Source of the DNA: Coriobacteriaceae bacterium
Lineage (GTDB): Bacteria > Actinomycetota > Coriobacteriia > Coriobacteriales > Eggerthellaceae
DNA: 5,622 nt
Direction: 5' to 3'
Assembly (NCBI GenBank): GCA_015062635.1
Contig: SUUF01000131.1
Coordinates: 1 to 5,622 of the forward strand
The notes under the pieces are model-generated. The model saw only the letters and a list, made by a program, of their open reading frames with translations, ran no database searches and was not told the origin of the DNA. The stretch's first letter is position 1. Every line of letters starts with the position of its first letter. Positions 1-5,620 of this stretch are shown piece after piece. The position numbers and the translations under genes were made by a program.

Positions 1-984
1 GGCGACCTCGATGTAGGGAATGCCCATGTACTCGGCCATCAGGAAGGCGGCGGCGCCCATGATGGGCGGCATGATCTGGCCGCCCGTCGAGGATGCGGCC
101 TCGACGGCCGCGGCGAATTCGGGGCGGTACCCCGTCTTCTTCATCATCGGGATCGTGACGGAACCGGTGGTGACGGTGTTGCCCACCGACGAACCCGACA
201 CCATGCCGCACAGCGCCGACGAGATGACGGCGACCTTCGCGGCGCCGCCCGACGACCAGCCGGCGATGCGGTTCGCGCACGCGATGAAGAACTCCGCGAT
301 GCCGGTGCGCTCGAGGAACGCGCCGAAGATGATGAAGAGGACGATGTACGTGTAACACACGTTTATGGGCGTGCCTATGACGCCCGATGTGGAGTAGAAC
401 AGCTTGCCGGTGATGTTGCGCAGCGTCATGTAGAGGTCGGTGCCGTGGTTGAACTGCCAGTACACCGCGTACAGCAGCAGGCACGCCACCACCACGAGGA
501 TGGGGATGCCCACGCAGCGGCGGCACAGCTCCATCAGCACGAGCGTGCCGGCGATGGCGATGGCCACATGATGCGGTTGGATGCGCGTGGCGAGCTTGAT
601 GATTTCCTGCGCGTTGAATGCGAAGTAGAAGAAGCATCCGGCCCCGATGATCATGAGCGCGATGTCGTACCAGGGCATGTAATTCACCCGATGCTCGCCC
701 TTGTGGGCGGGATACAGGATGTAGCCGATGATGATGACGAAGCCGATGAACAGCGACAGGCGCGTCTCGGGCAACGCCGTGACGAACAGCGTCATGATGA
801 TGCAGTACACCGAGAACACCGCGAGCATGACGGCGATTATCTTGCGCGGCACGCCCTCCCAGGCGCGGGTGCGCGATTCACGGTCATATTTGCGCATGAC
901 CTCGTCGACGTCGGCCTCGTGCCCCACCTGCTCGACCATCGGGTCGTACTCGGGCGTCTCGGGCGCGTGCTCGGCCTGAACCAT
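1..984 (-). CDS. TRAP transporter fused permease subunit, TAXI type (N-terminal half, runs off window)
   Basis: This is the membrane permease of a tripartite ATP-independent periplasmic (TRAP) transporter, in which the small DctQ-like and large DctM-like parts are fused. It moves the ligand delivered by the binding protein encoded just upstream, driven by an ion gradient. I translated 328 residues before the window edge. A hydrophilic acidic N-terminus (1-45) is followed by hydrophobic segments near 48-70, 77-91, 107-125, 138-153, 158-175 and 209-227. The DctM-type conserved stretches are visible: GSSVGNTVTTGSVTIP at about 264-279 and STGGQIMPPIMGAAAF at about 299-314. Fused TAXI permeases are usually above 600 residues, so about half is missing here. 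The ATG at 984 has GAGG six bases upstream. A GTG at 1023 in the same frame, with GGAG eight bases upstream, would add 13 residues (VLFKKNADEQRKP). I prefer the ATG but the choice is not settled. The exact substrate cannot be read from sequence. Confidence 0.93.
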   Translation of the reverse strand, partial: MVQAEHAPETPEYDPMVEQVGHEADVDEVMRKYDRESRTRAWEGVPRKIIAVMLAVFSVYCIIMTLFVTALPETRLSLFIGFVIIIGYILYPAHKGEHRVNYMPWYDIALMIIGAGCFFYFAFNAQEIIKLATRIQPHHVAIAIAGTLVLMELCRRCVGIPILVVVACLLLYAVYWQFNHGTDLYMTLRNITGKLFYSTSGVIGTPINVCYTYIVLFIIFGAFLERTGIAEFFIACANRIAGWSSGGAAKVAVISSALCGMVSGSSVGNTVTTGSVTIPMMKKTGYRPEFAAAVEAASSTGGQIMPPIMGAAAFLMAEYMGIPYIEVA

Positions 985-1049
985 CGGTTTCCTCTGCTCG
1001 TCTGCGTTCTTCTTGAATAACACGGTGCAAACTCCGCTGCATCTAGGGA

Positions 1050-1086
1050 GGAGCCGCAACGGGCCTCGCGGCCTCGTTGCGACTCC
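1050..1086 (-). other. Intercistronic stem-loop between binding-protein and permease genes
   Basis: An imperfect inverted repeat lies in the gap between the binding-protein stop codon and the permease start. Arms 1056-1065 (GCAACGGGCC) and 1070-1080 (GGCCTCGTTGC) pair with one bulged T at 1074 around a 4-base loop. The stem extends through 1055/1081 and, past one mismatch, 1050-1053/1083-1086, giving about 15 base pairs. No U-run follows on the minus strand, so a full terminator is unlikely. Such hairpins often protect the 3' end of a binding-protein message or partly attenuate read-through, so that the binding protein outnumbers the permease. That role is inferred here. Confidence 0.65.
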
Positions 1087-1116
1087 CCGGGTCGGACAGA
1101 TTCGATATCGGCGCCG

Positions 1117-2142
1117 TTACTTGGTGGCGACTTCGATACCCTTCTCCTTGAAGTACTTGGCAGCACCGGCATGGTACGGCACGGAGGTGATGGAAGCGCC
1201 CTTCTCGAGGTTCACCTCAGCATACTTCGCATGGTTCTCGGTGAGGTCGGCGGCGTTGTCGAAGATGTCGGCCACGAAGGCATACACGGCGTCTTCGGAC
1301 ACGCTGTCGGCGGCGAGGATGACGGCGCCGACGGCGACGGTGGTGACGTCAGCGTCCTGGCCATCGTAGGTGCCGGCCGGGATGACGGCCTTGCTGTAGT
1401 ACGGGGAGCTCTTCAGCAGGGAGTCGACATGCTCGTCGTCGAGGGCCACGAGCTTGGCGGGCTTGCTGGTGGAAAGCTCGGTGATGGCGGTGGTGGGAGC
1501 GCCGGCCACGATGAAGGCGGCGTCGATCTTGCCGTCCTTCAGGGAGTTCGCGCTATCGGCGAAGCTCTCGTAGGTGGGGTTGATGTCGCTCTCGGTGAGG
1601 CCGTAGGCGCCCAGGATGTCGATGGCGTTGAAGTACACGCCAGAGCCGGCGGCGCCGATGGACACGTTCTTGCCCTTCAGGTCGGCGACGGTCTTGATGT
1701 TCTCGTCGAGGGTGACGATCTGGACCTGCTCGTCATACAGGCAGGCGACGGTGCTGAAGACGTCGACCTTGCCGGTGTCCTCGAACAGGTTGGTGCCGTC
1801 ATAGGCATAGGCCATGACGTCGGACTGGCAGAACGCGAGCTCGGCATTGCCGTCCTGCAGCTCCATCACGTTGGCCTGCGAGCCGTTGCCCGCGAGCGCG
1901 GTGACGGCCACGCCAGCCTCGTTGGTGGCATGCTGGGCGATGACGCTGCCGAACGCATAGTAGGTGCCCGACTCGCCGCCGGTGACGAAACGCAGGGTCT
2001 CGCTGCTGCTGCCGGCATCGGCGCTGCCGGAATCGCTCGAGCTGCTTCCGCCGCCGCAACCAGCAAGGGCGAAAGCCATCACGCCCGCCACGCAGGCGGT
2101 GGTGAAGACCAGGCCGAGCTTCTTCAGGGAAATCTTCTTCAC
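1117..2142 (-). CDS. TAXI-family TRAP transporter solute-binding lipoprotein
   Basis: This is the extracytoplasmic ligand-binding component of the TRAP system whose permease follows on the same strand. The start is the GTG at 2142, giving 341 residues. It has AGGAG five bases upstream and AAGGAG just before that, and puts a classic signal peptide at the N-terminus. An ATG at 2202 is in frame but lies inside the leader, adds 20 residues before the signal and has no comparable ribosome site. The signal has Lys at 2, 3, 7 and 8, a hydrophobic core at 9-27 and the lipobox LAGC at 26-29, so the mature protein should be lipid-anchored at Cys29. A Gly/Ser-rich linker covers 30-48. TAXI hallmarks follow: TGGESGTYYAFG (54-65), GAAGSGV (163-169) and VPYHAGAAKYFKEKG (321-335). 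Length matches the family (about 320-340). Characterised relatives bind glutamate or 2-oxoglutarate-like acids; the ligand here is unknown. Confidence 0.95.
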   Translation of the reverse strand: MKKISLKKLGLVFTTACVAGVMAFALAGCGGGSSSSDSGSADAGSSSETLRFVTGGESGTYYAFGSVIAQHATNEAGVAVTALAGNGSQANVMELQDGNAELAFCQSDVMAYAYDGTNLFEDTGKVDVFSTVACLYDEQVQIVTLDENIKTVADLKGKNVSIGAAGSGVYFNAIDILGAYGLTESDINPTYESFADSANSLKDGKIDAAFIVAGAPTTAITELSTSKPAKLVALDDEHVDSLLKSSPYYSKAVIPAGTYDGQDADVTTVAVGAVILAADSVSEDAVYAFVADIFDNAADLTENHAKYAEVNLEKGASITSVPYHAGAAKYFKEKGIEVATK

Positions 2143-2147
2143 TGGTT

Positions 2148-2158
2148 CTCCTCTCCTT
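2148..2158 (-). promoter_or_regulatory. Ribosome binding site deciding the GTG start of the TAXI protein
   Basis: The minus strand reads AAGGAGAGGAG, two overlapping Shine-Dalgarno cores. The proximal AGGAG ends five bases before the GTG at 2142. This is why I place the start there and not at the upstream ATG (2202). Confidence 0.85.
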
Positions 2159-2167
2159 ATTCGGAAC

Positions 2168-2209
2168 ACGGGATTCCCGTTTGCAATTACAGGCAAACGC
2201 ATGTAATTG
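2168..2209 (-). promoter_or_regulatory. Overlapping inverted repeats in the TRAP operon leader
   Basis: Three perfect inverted repeats crowd into 42 bp between the predicted transcription start and the ribosome binding site. The first has arms CAATTACA (2184-2191) and TGTAATTG (2202-2209), 8 bp each with a 10-bp spacer. The second has arms CGTTTGC (2178-2184) and GCAAACG (2193-2199), 7 bp each with an 8-bp spacer. The third is the 13-bp palindrome ACGGGATTCCCGT (2168-2180). The first two interleave and cannot both form in RNA. They may be operators for a dimeric regulator acting just downstream of the promoter, or alternative leader hairpins. Which is true is not visible. Confidence 0.5.
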
Positions 2210-2216
2210 AAACAGG

Positions 2217-2246
2217 ATTATACTGTTATGCAGCGATTGAAAGCAA
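2217..2246 (-). promoter_or_regulatory. Promoter of the TRAP (TAXI) operon
   Basis: On the minus strand a perfect TATAAT -10 box (2222-2217) is preceded, 18 bp upstream, by TTGCTT (2246-2241), a weak -35 that keeps only the TTG. Transcription would start near 2210 and leave a leader of about 68 bases before the GTG at 2142. The -10 box sits in a locally AT-rich patch within an otherwise GC-rich window. Confidence 0.65.
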
Positions 2247-2265
2247 TGAACCTATCGTTTTTTAT
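2237..2265 (+). promoter_or_regulatory. Candidate distal promoter of the SPFH gene
   Basis: TTGAAA (2237-2242, five of six matches to TTGACA) is followed after 17 bp by TTTTAT (2260-2265, four of six to TATAAT). It would start near 2272 and give a leader of about 120 bases. Its -35 overlaps the -35 of the divergent TRAP promoter, so the two could compete for polymerase. This is weaker than the proximal candidate at 2349-2357. Confidence 0.3.
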
Positions 2266-2280
2266 CCAAGTGGTAACTAT

Positions 2281-2293
2281 TTGTCGGCGACAA
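2281..2293. promoter_or_regulatory. 13-bp palindrome in the divergent control region
   Basis: TTGTCGGCGACAA is a perfect inverted repeat with 6-bp arms around one central base. It lies about 70-83 bp upstream of the predicted TRAP start and between the two candidate SPFH promoters. The symmetry suits a dimeric regulator, but there is only one copy and no regulator gene in the window, so binding is speculative. Confidence 0.3.
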
Positions 2294-2348
2294 TCGCGCT
2301 CGGGCATGGCGGCTGCGACCCATCACCCGGCTCCCGCCGCGCGGCACC

Positions 2349-2357
2349 TGCTATCAT
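2349..2357 (+). promoter_or_regulatory. Candidate proximal extended -10 promoter of the SPFH gene
   Basis: TGCTATCAT combines the extended -10 TGn element (2349-2351) with TATCAT (2352-2357), five of six matches to TATAAT. No good -35 is present 16-18 bp upstream, which an extended -10 can tolerate. Transcription would begin near 2364, leaving a leader of about 27 bases that contains the ribosome binding site. Confidence 0.45.
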
Positions 2358-2377
2358 CGGGATAGGCAATTCCGGTG

Positions 2378-2384
2378 AAAGGAG
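2378..2384 (+). promoter_or_regulatory. Ribosome binding site of the SPFH gene
   Basis: AAAGGAG lies six bases before the ATG at 2391. It fixes the start to this frame and supports a protein that begins directly with its membrane segment. Confidence 0.85.
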
Positions 2385-2390
2385 CATCTG

Positions 2391-3332
2391 ATGGTCGGCT
2401 TTCTCGCATTCTGGGTTTTCCTCCTCGTGCTTGTGGCGGTGCTGCTGTTCTTCAGCGTGTACATCGTCGAGCAGCAGCATTGCGCCGTCATCGAGCGGTT
2501 CGGCAAGTACAACCGCATCACCACCGCGGGCATCCACCTGCGCATTCCCATCATCGAGGTCATCCGCCGCGTGAGCCTGCTCACCCAGGACGAGATGATG
2601 CGCATGGACGCGAAGACCGCCGACAACGTGACCATCGGCGTCGAGGTTTCGGTGCAGTACCACGTCGACTGGGACGTGCGCCCGCAGGCCACGGAATCGG
2701 GCATCTACAAGTCGCTGTACACGCTGGCCGACCCGGTGGGCCAGATGAAGGACTACTTTGCGGACGCCCTGCGCAGCCAGATTCCGAAATACACGCTCGA
2801 CCAGGTGTTCTCGGAAAAGGACTCCATCGCCGAGGCCATCTACGAGACCGTGGCCGCCAAGATGTACGACTACGGCTACATCATCGTGCGCACGCTCATC
2901 ACGAGCATCAACCTCCCCGAGAACGTGCGCGAGTCGATGAACCGCATCGTGGCCACCCGCAACGACCGCGAATCGGCCAAGAACGAGGCCGAGGCCGCCC
3001 GCCAGCGCGTGACGATCGCCGCGCAGGCCGACGCCGAGGCCGCCGAGAAGCGCGGCCAGGGCATCGCGGCGCTGCGCATCGCCATCGCCAACGGCACGAA
3101 GGAATCGCTCGAGACGCTGCAGGAAACCGGCGTGTCGCCCGACGAGGCGAACATGCTGTTCATGTACACGCAGTACATCGACGCGCTTTCGGAATTCGCG
3201 AAGTCGGGCAAGGCGTCGACCGTCGTGCTGCCCTCCGACTTCAACGAGGTGCGCAGCATGTTCGACCACATGCTCACCGCGCAGGTGGCCGACAAGAACG
3301 ATTCCATGCCGCCCGTGAAGCCAGCCGAATAG
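2391..3332 (+). CDS. SPFH/band 7 domain membrane protein, HIR-like
   Basis: This 313-residue protein belongs to the stomatin/prohibitin/flotillin/HflC (SPFH) superfamily, whose members form large membrane-bound oligomers that organise microdomains and modulate proteases or channels. Residues 4-24 form one hydrophobic segment. The SPFH domain runs from about 25 to 185, starting VEQQHCAVIERFGKY. An Ala/Glu/Arg-rich coiled-coil stretch follows at about 186-235, then a C-terminal helical part. The closest family I recognise is the plant hypersensitive-induced reaction (HIR) group: DAKTADNVTIGVEVSVQY (73-90), IPKYTLDQVF (131-140), YGYIIVRTLI (161-170), a QYIDAL segment (261-266) and the STVVLPSDF stretch (276-284) line up with it from memory. 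Many bacterial SPFH genes sit next to an NfeD partner; none is visible here. It has its own upstream signals and a hairpin behind it, so it is probably monocistronic. Its client is unknown. Confidence 0.93.
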   Translation: MVGFLAFWVFLLVLVAVLLFFSVYIVEQQHCAVIERFGKYNRITTAGIHLRIPIIEVIRRVSLLTQDEMMRMDAKTADNVTIGVEVSVQYHVDWDVRPQATESGIYKSLYTLADPVGQMKDYFADALRSQIPKYTLDQVFSEKDSIAEAIYETVAAKMYDYGYIIVRTLITSINLPENVRESMNRIVATRNDRESAKNEAEAARQRVTIAAQADAEAAEKRGQGIAALRIAIANGTKESLETLQETGVSPDEANMLFMYTQYIDALSEFAKSGKASTVVLPSDFNEVRSMFDHMLTAQVADKNDSMPPVKPAE

Positions 3333-3343
3333 CGGCAGCTGAA

Positions 3344-3368
3344 ACGCCGGCCGAACACGCCGGCCGAA
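3344..3368 (+). repeat. 12-bp tandem direct repeat just after the SPFH gene
   Basis: ACGCCGGCCGAA occurs at 3344-3355 and again at 3357-3368, separated by a single C. A weaker relative (AAGCCAGCCGAA, 3318-3329) forms the last sense codons of the SPFH gene. The second copy is followed by TAA in the SPFH reading frame. This looks like slippage or local duplication of the gene's 3' end. Confidence 0.7.
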
Positions 3369-3382
3369 TAACGAATCGGAAC

Positions 3383-3410
3383 ATGAGCCGGGGGCGTTCC
3401 TCCGGCTCAT
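3383..3410 (+). terminator. Terminator-like hairpin after the SPFH gene
   Basis: Arms at 3383-3394 (ATGAGCCGGGGG) and 3399-3410 (CCTCCGGCTCAT) pair over 12 positions with one G-U pair around the loop CGTT. The following TCTCGTC is only weakly T-rich, so this is an imperfect intrinsic terminator or a 3' stabilising hairpin. Its position, 50 bases past the SPFH stop and before the next gene's promoter, supports separation of the two units. Confidence 0.6.
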
Positions 3411-3499
3411 TCTCGTCATGGCGTTGCAGATGGGCCGGGGGCGGTTCTTCTACTCTATAACAACGTCGCTCCATCCCTATGCGCGCGACCCTTTCCCGT

Positions 3500-3505
3500 T
3501 ATAAT
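3500..3505 (+). promoter_or_regulatory. -10 box of the SulP gene promoter
   Basis: A perfect TATAAT lies about 100 bp before the SulP start. The positions 16-18 bp upstream (CTATGC and its neighbours) do not resemble TTGACA, and there is no TGn extension. Transcription would start near 3512, at the first unit of the 11-bp repeat array. A second, poorer box, TATAAC (3456-3461), also lacks a -35. Confidence 0.6.
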
Positions 3506-3510
3506 GCTTT

Positions 3511-3577
3511 CCTGAGAATTAGCTGTGAGATAGCTGAGAGTTAGCTGTGAACTAGCTGAGAAATTGCTGAGAGCAAA
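3511..3577 (+). repeat. Array of six 11-bp imperfect tandem repeats in the SulP leader
   Basis: Six heptamers occur at exact 11-bp spacing: CCTGAGA (3511), GCTGTGA (3522), GCTGAGA (3533), GCTGTGA (3544), GCTGAGA (3555) and GCTGAGA (3566), each followed by a mostly AT-rich 4-bp linker. The first four units alternate A and T at the fourth base of the heptamer. Eleven is not a multiple of three and stop codons recur in the array, so it is non-coding. The layout matches direct-repeat sites of PhoB/OmpR-family response regulators. On the other strand the T units read TCACAGC, the half-site I recall for Mycobacterium tuberculosis PhoP. Regulation by such a protein is inferred. Confidence 0.8.
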
Positions 3578-3585
3578 AGCGAAAA

Positions 3586-3589
3586 GAGG
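3586..3589 (+). promoter_or_regulatory. Distant ribosome binding site of the SulP gene
   Basis: GAGG ends 12 bases before the ATG at 3602, longer than the five to eight seen for the other genes here. No usual start codon lies closer in frame, and the protein alignment supports the ATG. Translation initiation may be relatively weak. Confidence 0.5.
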
Positions 3590-3601
3590 TCATCGAAACG
3601 C

Positions 3602-5620
3602 ATGGCTACCTTGTCCCAAGTGAAGAACCGGGCGAACGCGAAACCGAAGAGGTTCGACCCGCCGCTTGCAAGCCTGAAGGGCTACCAGCTTAAGAACCTT
3701 CCCGAAGACATCATATCGGGCGCCGTCGTGGCGGCGCTCACGTTGCCCATCTCGATGGGCTACGCCGACATCGTCGGCTTGCCGGCGGTGTACGGCCTGT
3801 ACGCCTCGGTGGTGGCCACGCTCGTGTTCGCCATCATCACCGGCACGCGCCACATCGTCTTCGGCATGGACTCGGCCACGTCGGCCGTGGCGGGCACGAC
3901 GCTCGTGTCGATGGGCCTGGTGCTGGGCTCCCAGCAGATCATCGACGTCATGCCGCTGTTCACGCTGCTCACCGGCGCGTTCCTCGTGCTGTTCTGGGTG
4001 TTCAAGGCCGGCAAGCTCGTGCGCTACGTGCCCTCGGTCGTCATGCACGGCTTCATCGCGGGCATCTCGCTCGCCGTCGTCATCTCGCAGATTCCCACGC
4101 TCTTCGGCACGGGCTACAGCGGCACCTCGAGCTTCCCCTACGGCACCATCGCCATCTTCCAGAGCATTCCGGACGCCACCCCGGCGGCCGTGGTCATCGC
4201 CATCGTGTCGCTCGCGCTGCTGTTCGGCATCAAGAAGTTCATTCCGAAGGCGCCCGGCCCGCTCATCGTGCTCGCGCTGGCCACCATCGTCTGCGGCCTG
4301 CTGCATCTCGATGAAGCCGGCGTGGCCATCCTCGGCACCGTCAACGCGAGCCTGCCGACGCCGGTCATGCCGAACCTCGACGCGGTCGACCTGTTCACCG
4401 TCATCGGGGGCGCGTTCAGCGTCGCCGTCGTCATCACCATCGAGTCGCTGCTGTGCCTCGAGGCCTTCTCCATCAAGATCGGCGAGCGTTCCAACGGCAA
4501 CCGCGAGGTCATCTCGTTCGGCATCGCCAACGTCGCCGCCGGCCTGTTCGGCTGCCCGCCGTGCTCCGCGAGCATCTCGCGCACCGCGGCCGCCATGGAT
4601 TCCCGCGGCCATTCGCAGATCGCTTCCATCGCTGCGGCCGGCTTCATCGCGCTCATCATCATCGTGCTGGCCCCGCTGCTGTACTACCTGCCGCGCCCGG
4701 CCCTTTCCGCCATCGTCGTCGTCGCGCTCATCGGCGTCGTCGACTACAAGCGCATCGCCACCTACGCGCGCCACGCGCATACGGAATTCATCGTGTTCCT
4801 GCTCACGGCCATCACCGTGTTCTTCTTCGGCGCCATCGAGGGCGTCGCGTTCGGCATCCTCATCTCGTTCGGCATGGCGTACTACCGCCGTTCCCGCAAA
4901 GACACCGACAAGGCCCTGCTCGGTGTCGCCGCCGCCGACGACCCGCTGCGCGCTTCCGAGAAGGAACGTCCGAACCCCGGCGTGCCGTTCAGCGTGTTCT
5001 CGATCAAGGGCCGCCTGACCTTCTACAACATCGACAACCACATCGACCGCATCCTCGAGAACCTCGACCCCAACTCGAAGGCCGTCATCTTGAAGATCTC
5101 GAAGGTGAAGAGCATCGACGCCACCGCCACCGACAAGCTCGTGCAGCTCATCGAGCTGCTGCATGCTCGCGGCCTGCATGTGAAGCTCGTGCGCAAGCTC
5201 GCCCTGACCGACGATGACTACACCCGTCACGAGCTGCGCATGGTGCTGCAGGAAGCCAAGATGTACCCGAACGTCGTGGAGGCCATGGAGGGCATCAAGC
5301 GCGACTTCTCGAACCAGCGCATCGAGGTGGAGGTGCCGTTCGTCACCGTCACGAACACCTCGAAGAGCGGCTCGTCGTTCTCGGGCCGCATGCGCTTCCC
5401 CATCTCGGGCGAGAAGTACCTGTTCGACGTCGACCTCGACAACACGCCGGGACGCCGCCGCCGGGACGCCGAGCCCTTCCTGTTCCTGTCCATTTCCGAT
5501 GCGAGCGACACCATCGAGTACGTGCGCTTCGCGGAAGGCGAATGGAGCTGGAACCAGGAAACCGAGAACGTGCGCATCGCAGTCGACCGCCTGCGCATGC
5601 TCGCCGAGGCCAACCTGTAA
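3602..5620 (+). CDS. SulP/SLC26 family anion transporter with STAS domain
   Basis: This complete 672-residue protein is a secondary anion transporter of the SulP family, whose members carry sulfate, bicarbonate or dicarboxylates. The membrane domain covers about 30-430. Family motifs include LPISMGYADIVGLPAVYGLY (48-67), a stretch at 80-97 where the usual Gly-Thr-Ser/Arg segment reads GTRHIVFGMDS, and NREVISFGIAN (300-310) leading into GCPPCSASISRTA (317-329). At TM8, TIESLLC (279-285) matches the Escherichia coli DauA (YchM) succinate/proton carrier as I recall it; the cyanobacterial bicarbonate carrier BicA has Asp where Glu281 stands. The cytoplasmic STAS domain spans about 461-567, with the conserved loop SIDATATDKL at 504-513. 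Residues 570-672 form an extra domain rich in predicted beta strands that I do not recognise. The substrate is not certain; proton coupling is an inference from Glu281. The gene has its own promoter and repeat array, and no carbonic anhydrase or sulfate-assimilation gene is adjacent. Confidence 0.95.
   Translation: MATLSQVKNRANAKPKRFDPPLASLKGYQLKNLPEDIISGAVVAALTLPISMGYADIVGLPAVYGLYASVVATLVFAIITGTRHIVFGMDSATSAVAGTTLVSMGLVLGSQQIIDVMPLFTLLTGAFLVLFWVFKAGKLVRYVPSVVMHGFIAGISLAVVISQIPTLFGTGYSGTSSFPYGTIAIFQSIPDATPAAVVIAIVSLALLFGIKKFIPKAPGPLIVLALATIVCGLLHLDEAGVAILGTVNASLPTPVMPNLDAVDLFTVIGGAFSVAVVITIESLLCLEAFSIKIGERSNGNREVISFGIANVAAGLFGCPPCSASISRTAAAMDSRGHSQIASIAAAGFIALIIIVLAPLLYYLPRPALSAIVVVALIGVVDYKRIATYARHAHTEFIVFLLTAITVFFFGAIEGVAFGILISFGMAYYRRSRKDTDKALLGVAAADDPLRASEKERPNPGVPFSVFSIKGRLTFYNIDNHIDRILENLDPNSKAVILKISKVKSIDATATDKLVQLIELLHARGLHVKLVRKLALTDDDYTRHELRMVLQEAKMYPNVVEAMEGIKRDFSNQRIEVEVPFVTVTNTSKSGSSFSGRMRFPISGEKYLFDVDLDNTPGRRRRDAEPFLFLSISDASDTIEYVRFAEGEWSWNQETENVRIAVDRLRMLAEANL

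Noticed and set aside
445..1020. Plus-strand open frame opposite the TRAP permease
   Set aside because: Asp/His/Arg-rich antisense product. The minus strand encodes hydrophobic segments and the DctM motifs.
2178..2209. H-type pseudoknot formed by the two interleaved leader repeats
   Set aside because: The arms share base 2184 and leave no loop to cross the 8-bp first stem, which is sterically unlikely. Mutually exclusive hairpins or protein sites fit better.
2336..2345. GCCGCGCGGC palindrome before the SPFH gene
   Set aside because: A 10-bp GC-only palindrome is expected by chance in sequence of this composition, and nothing else marks it as a site.
1171..2391. Long open frame on the plus strand across the TAXI gene
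   Set aside because: Low-complexity Gly/Val/Asp/Ala composition and no ribosome site. The opposite strand holds a clear lipoprotein with family motifs, so this is an antisense shadow.
2277..3419. Long minus-strand open frame across the SPFH gene
   Set aside because: Rich in His, Arg, Leu and Val with no family motifs; it is antisense to a convincing SPFH gene with a strong ribosome binding site.
3504..3515. Tiny open frame ATG CTT TCC TGA overlapping the SulP -10 box
   Set aside because: It begins within the -10 element, upstream of the predicted transcript start, and has no ribosome binding site.
3511..3577. CRISPR array
   Set aside because: The units are contiguous 11-bp repeats without unique spacers of 25-40 bp, and no cas gene is present.
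3590..5230. Long open frame on the minus strand across the SulP gene
   Set aside because: Its translation is dominated by Asp, Arg, His and Gly, as expected from the antisense of a GC-rich gene. The plus-strand frame encodes a full, recognisable SulP-STAS protein.
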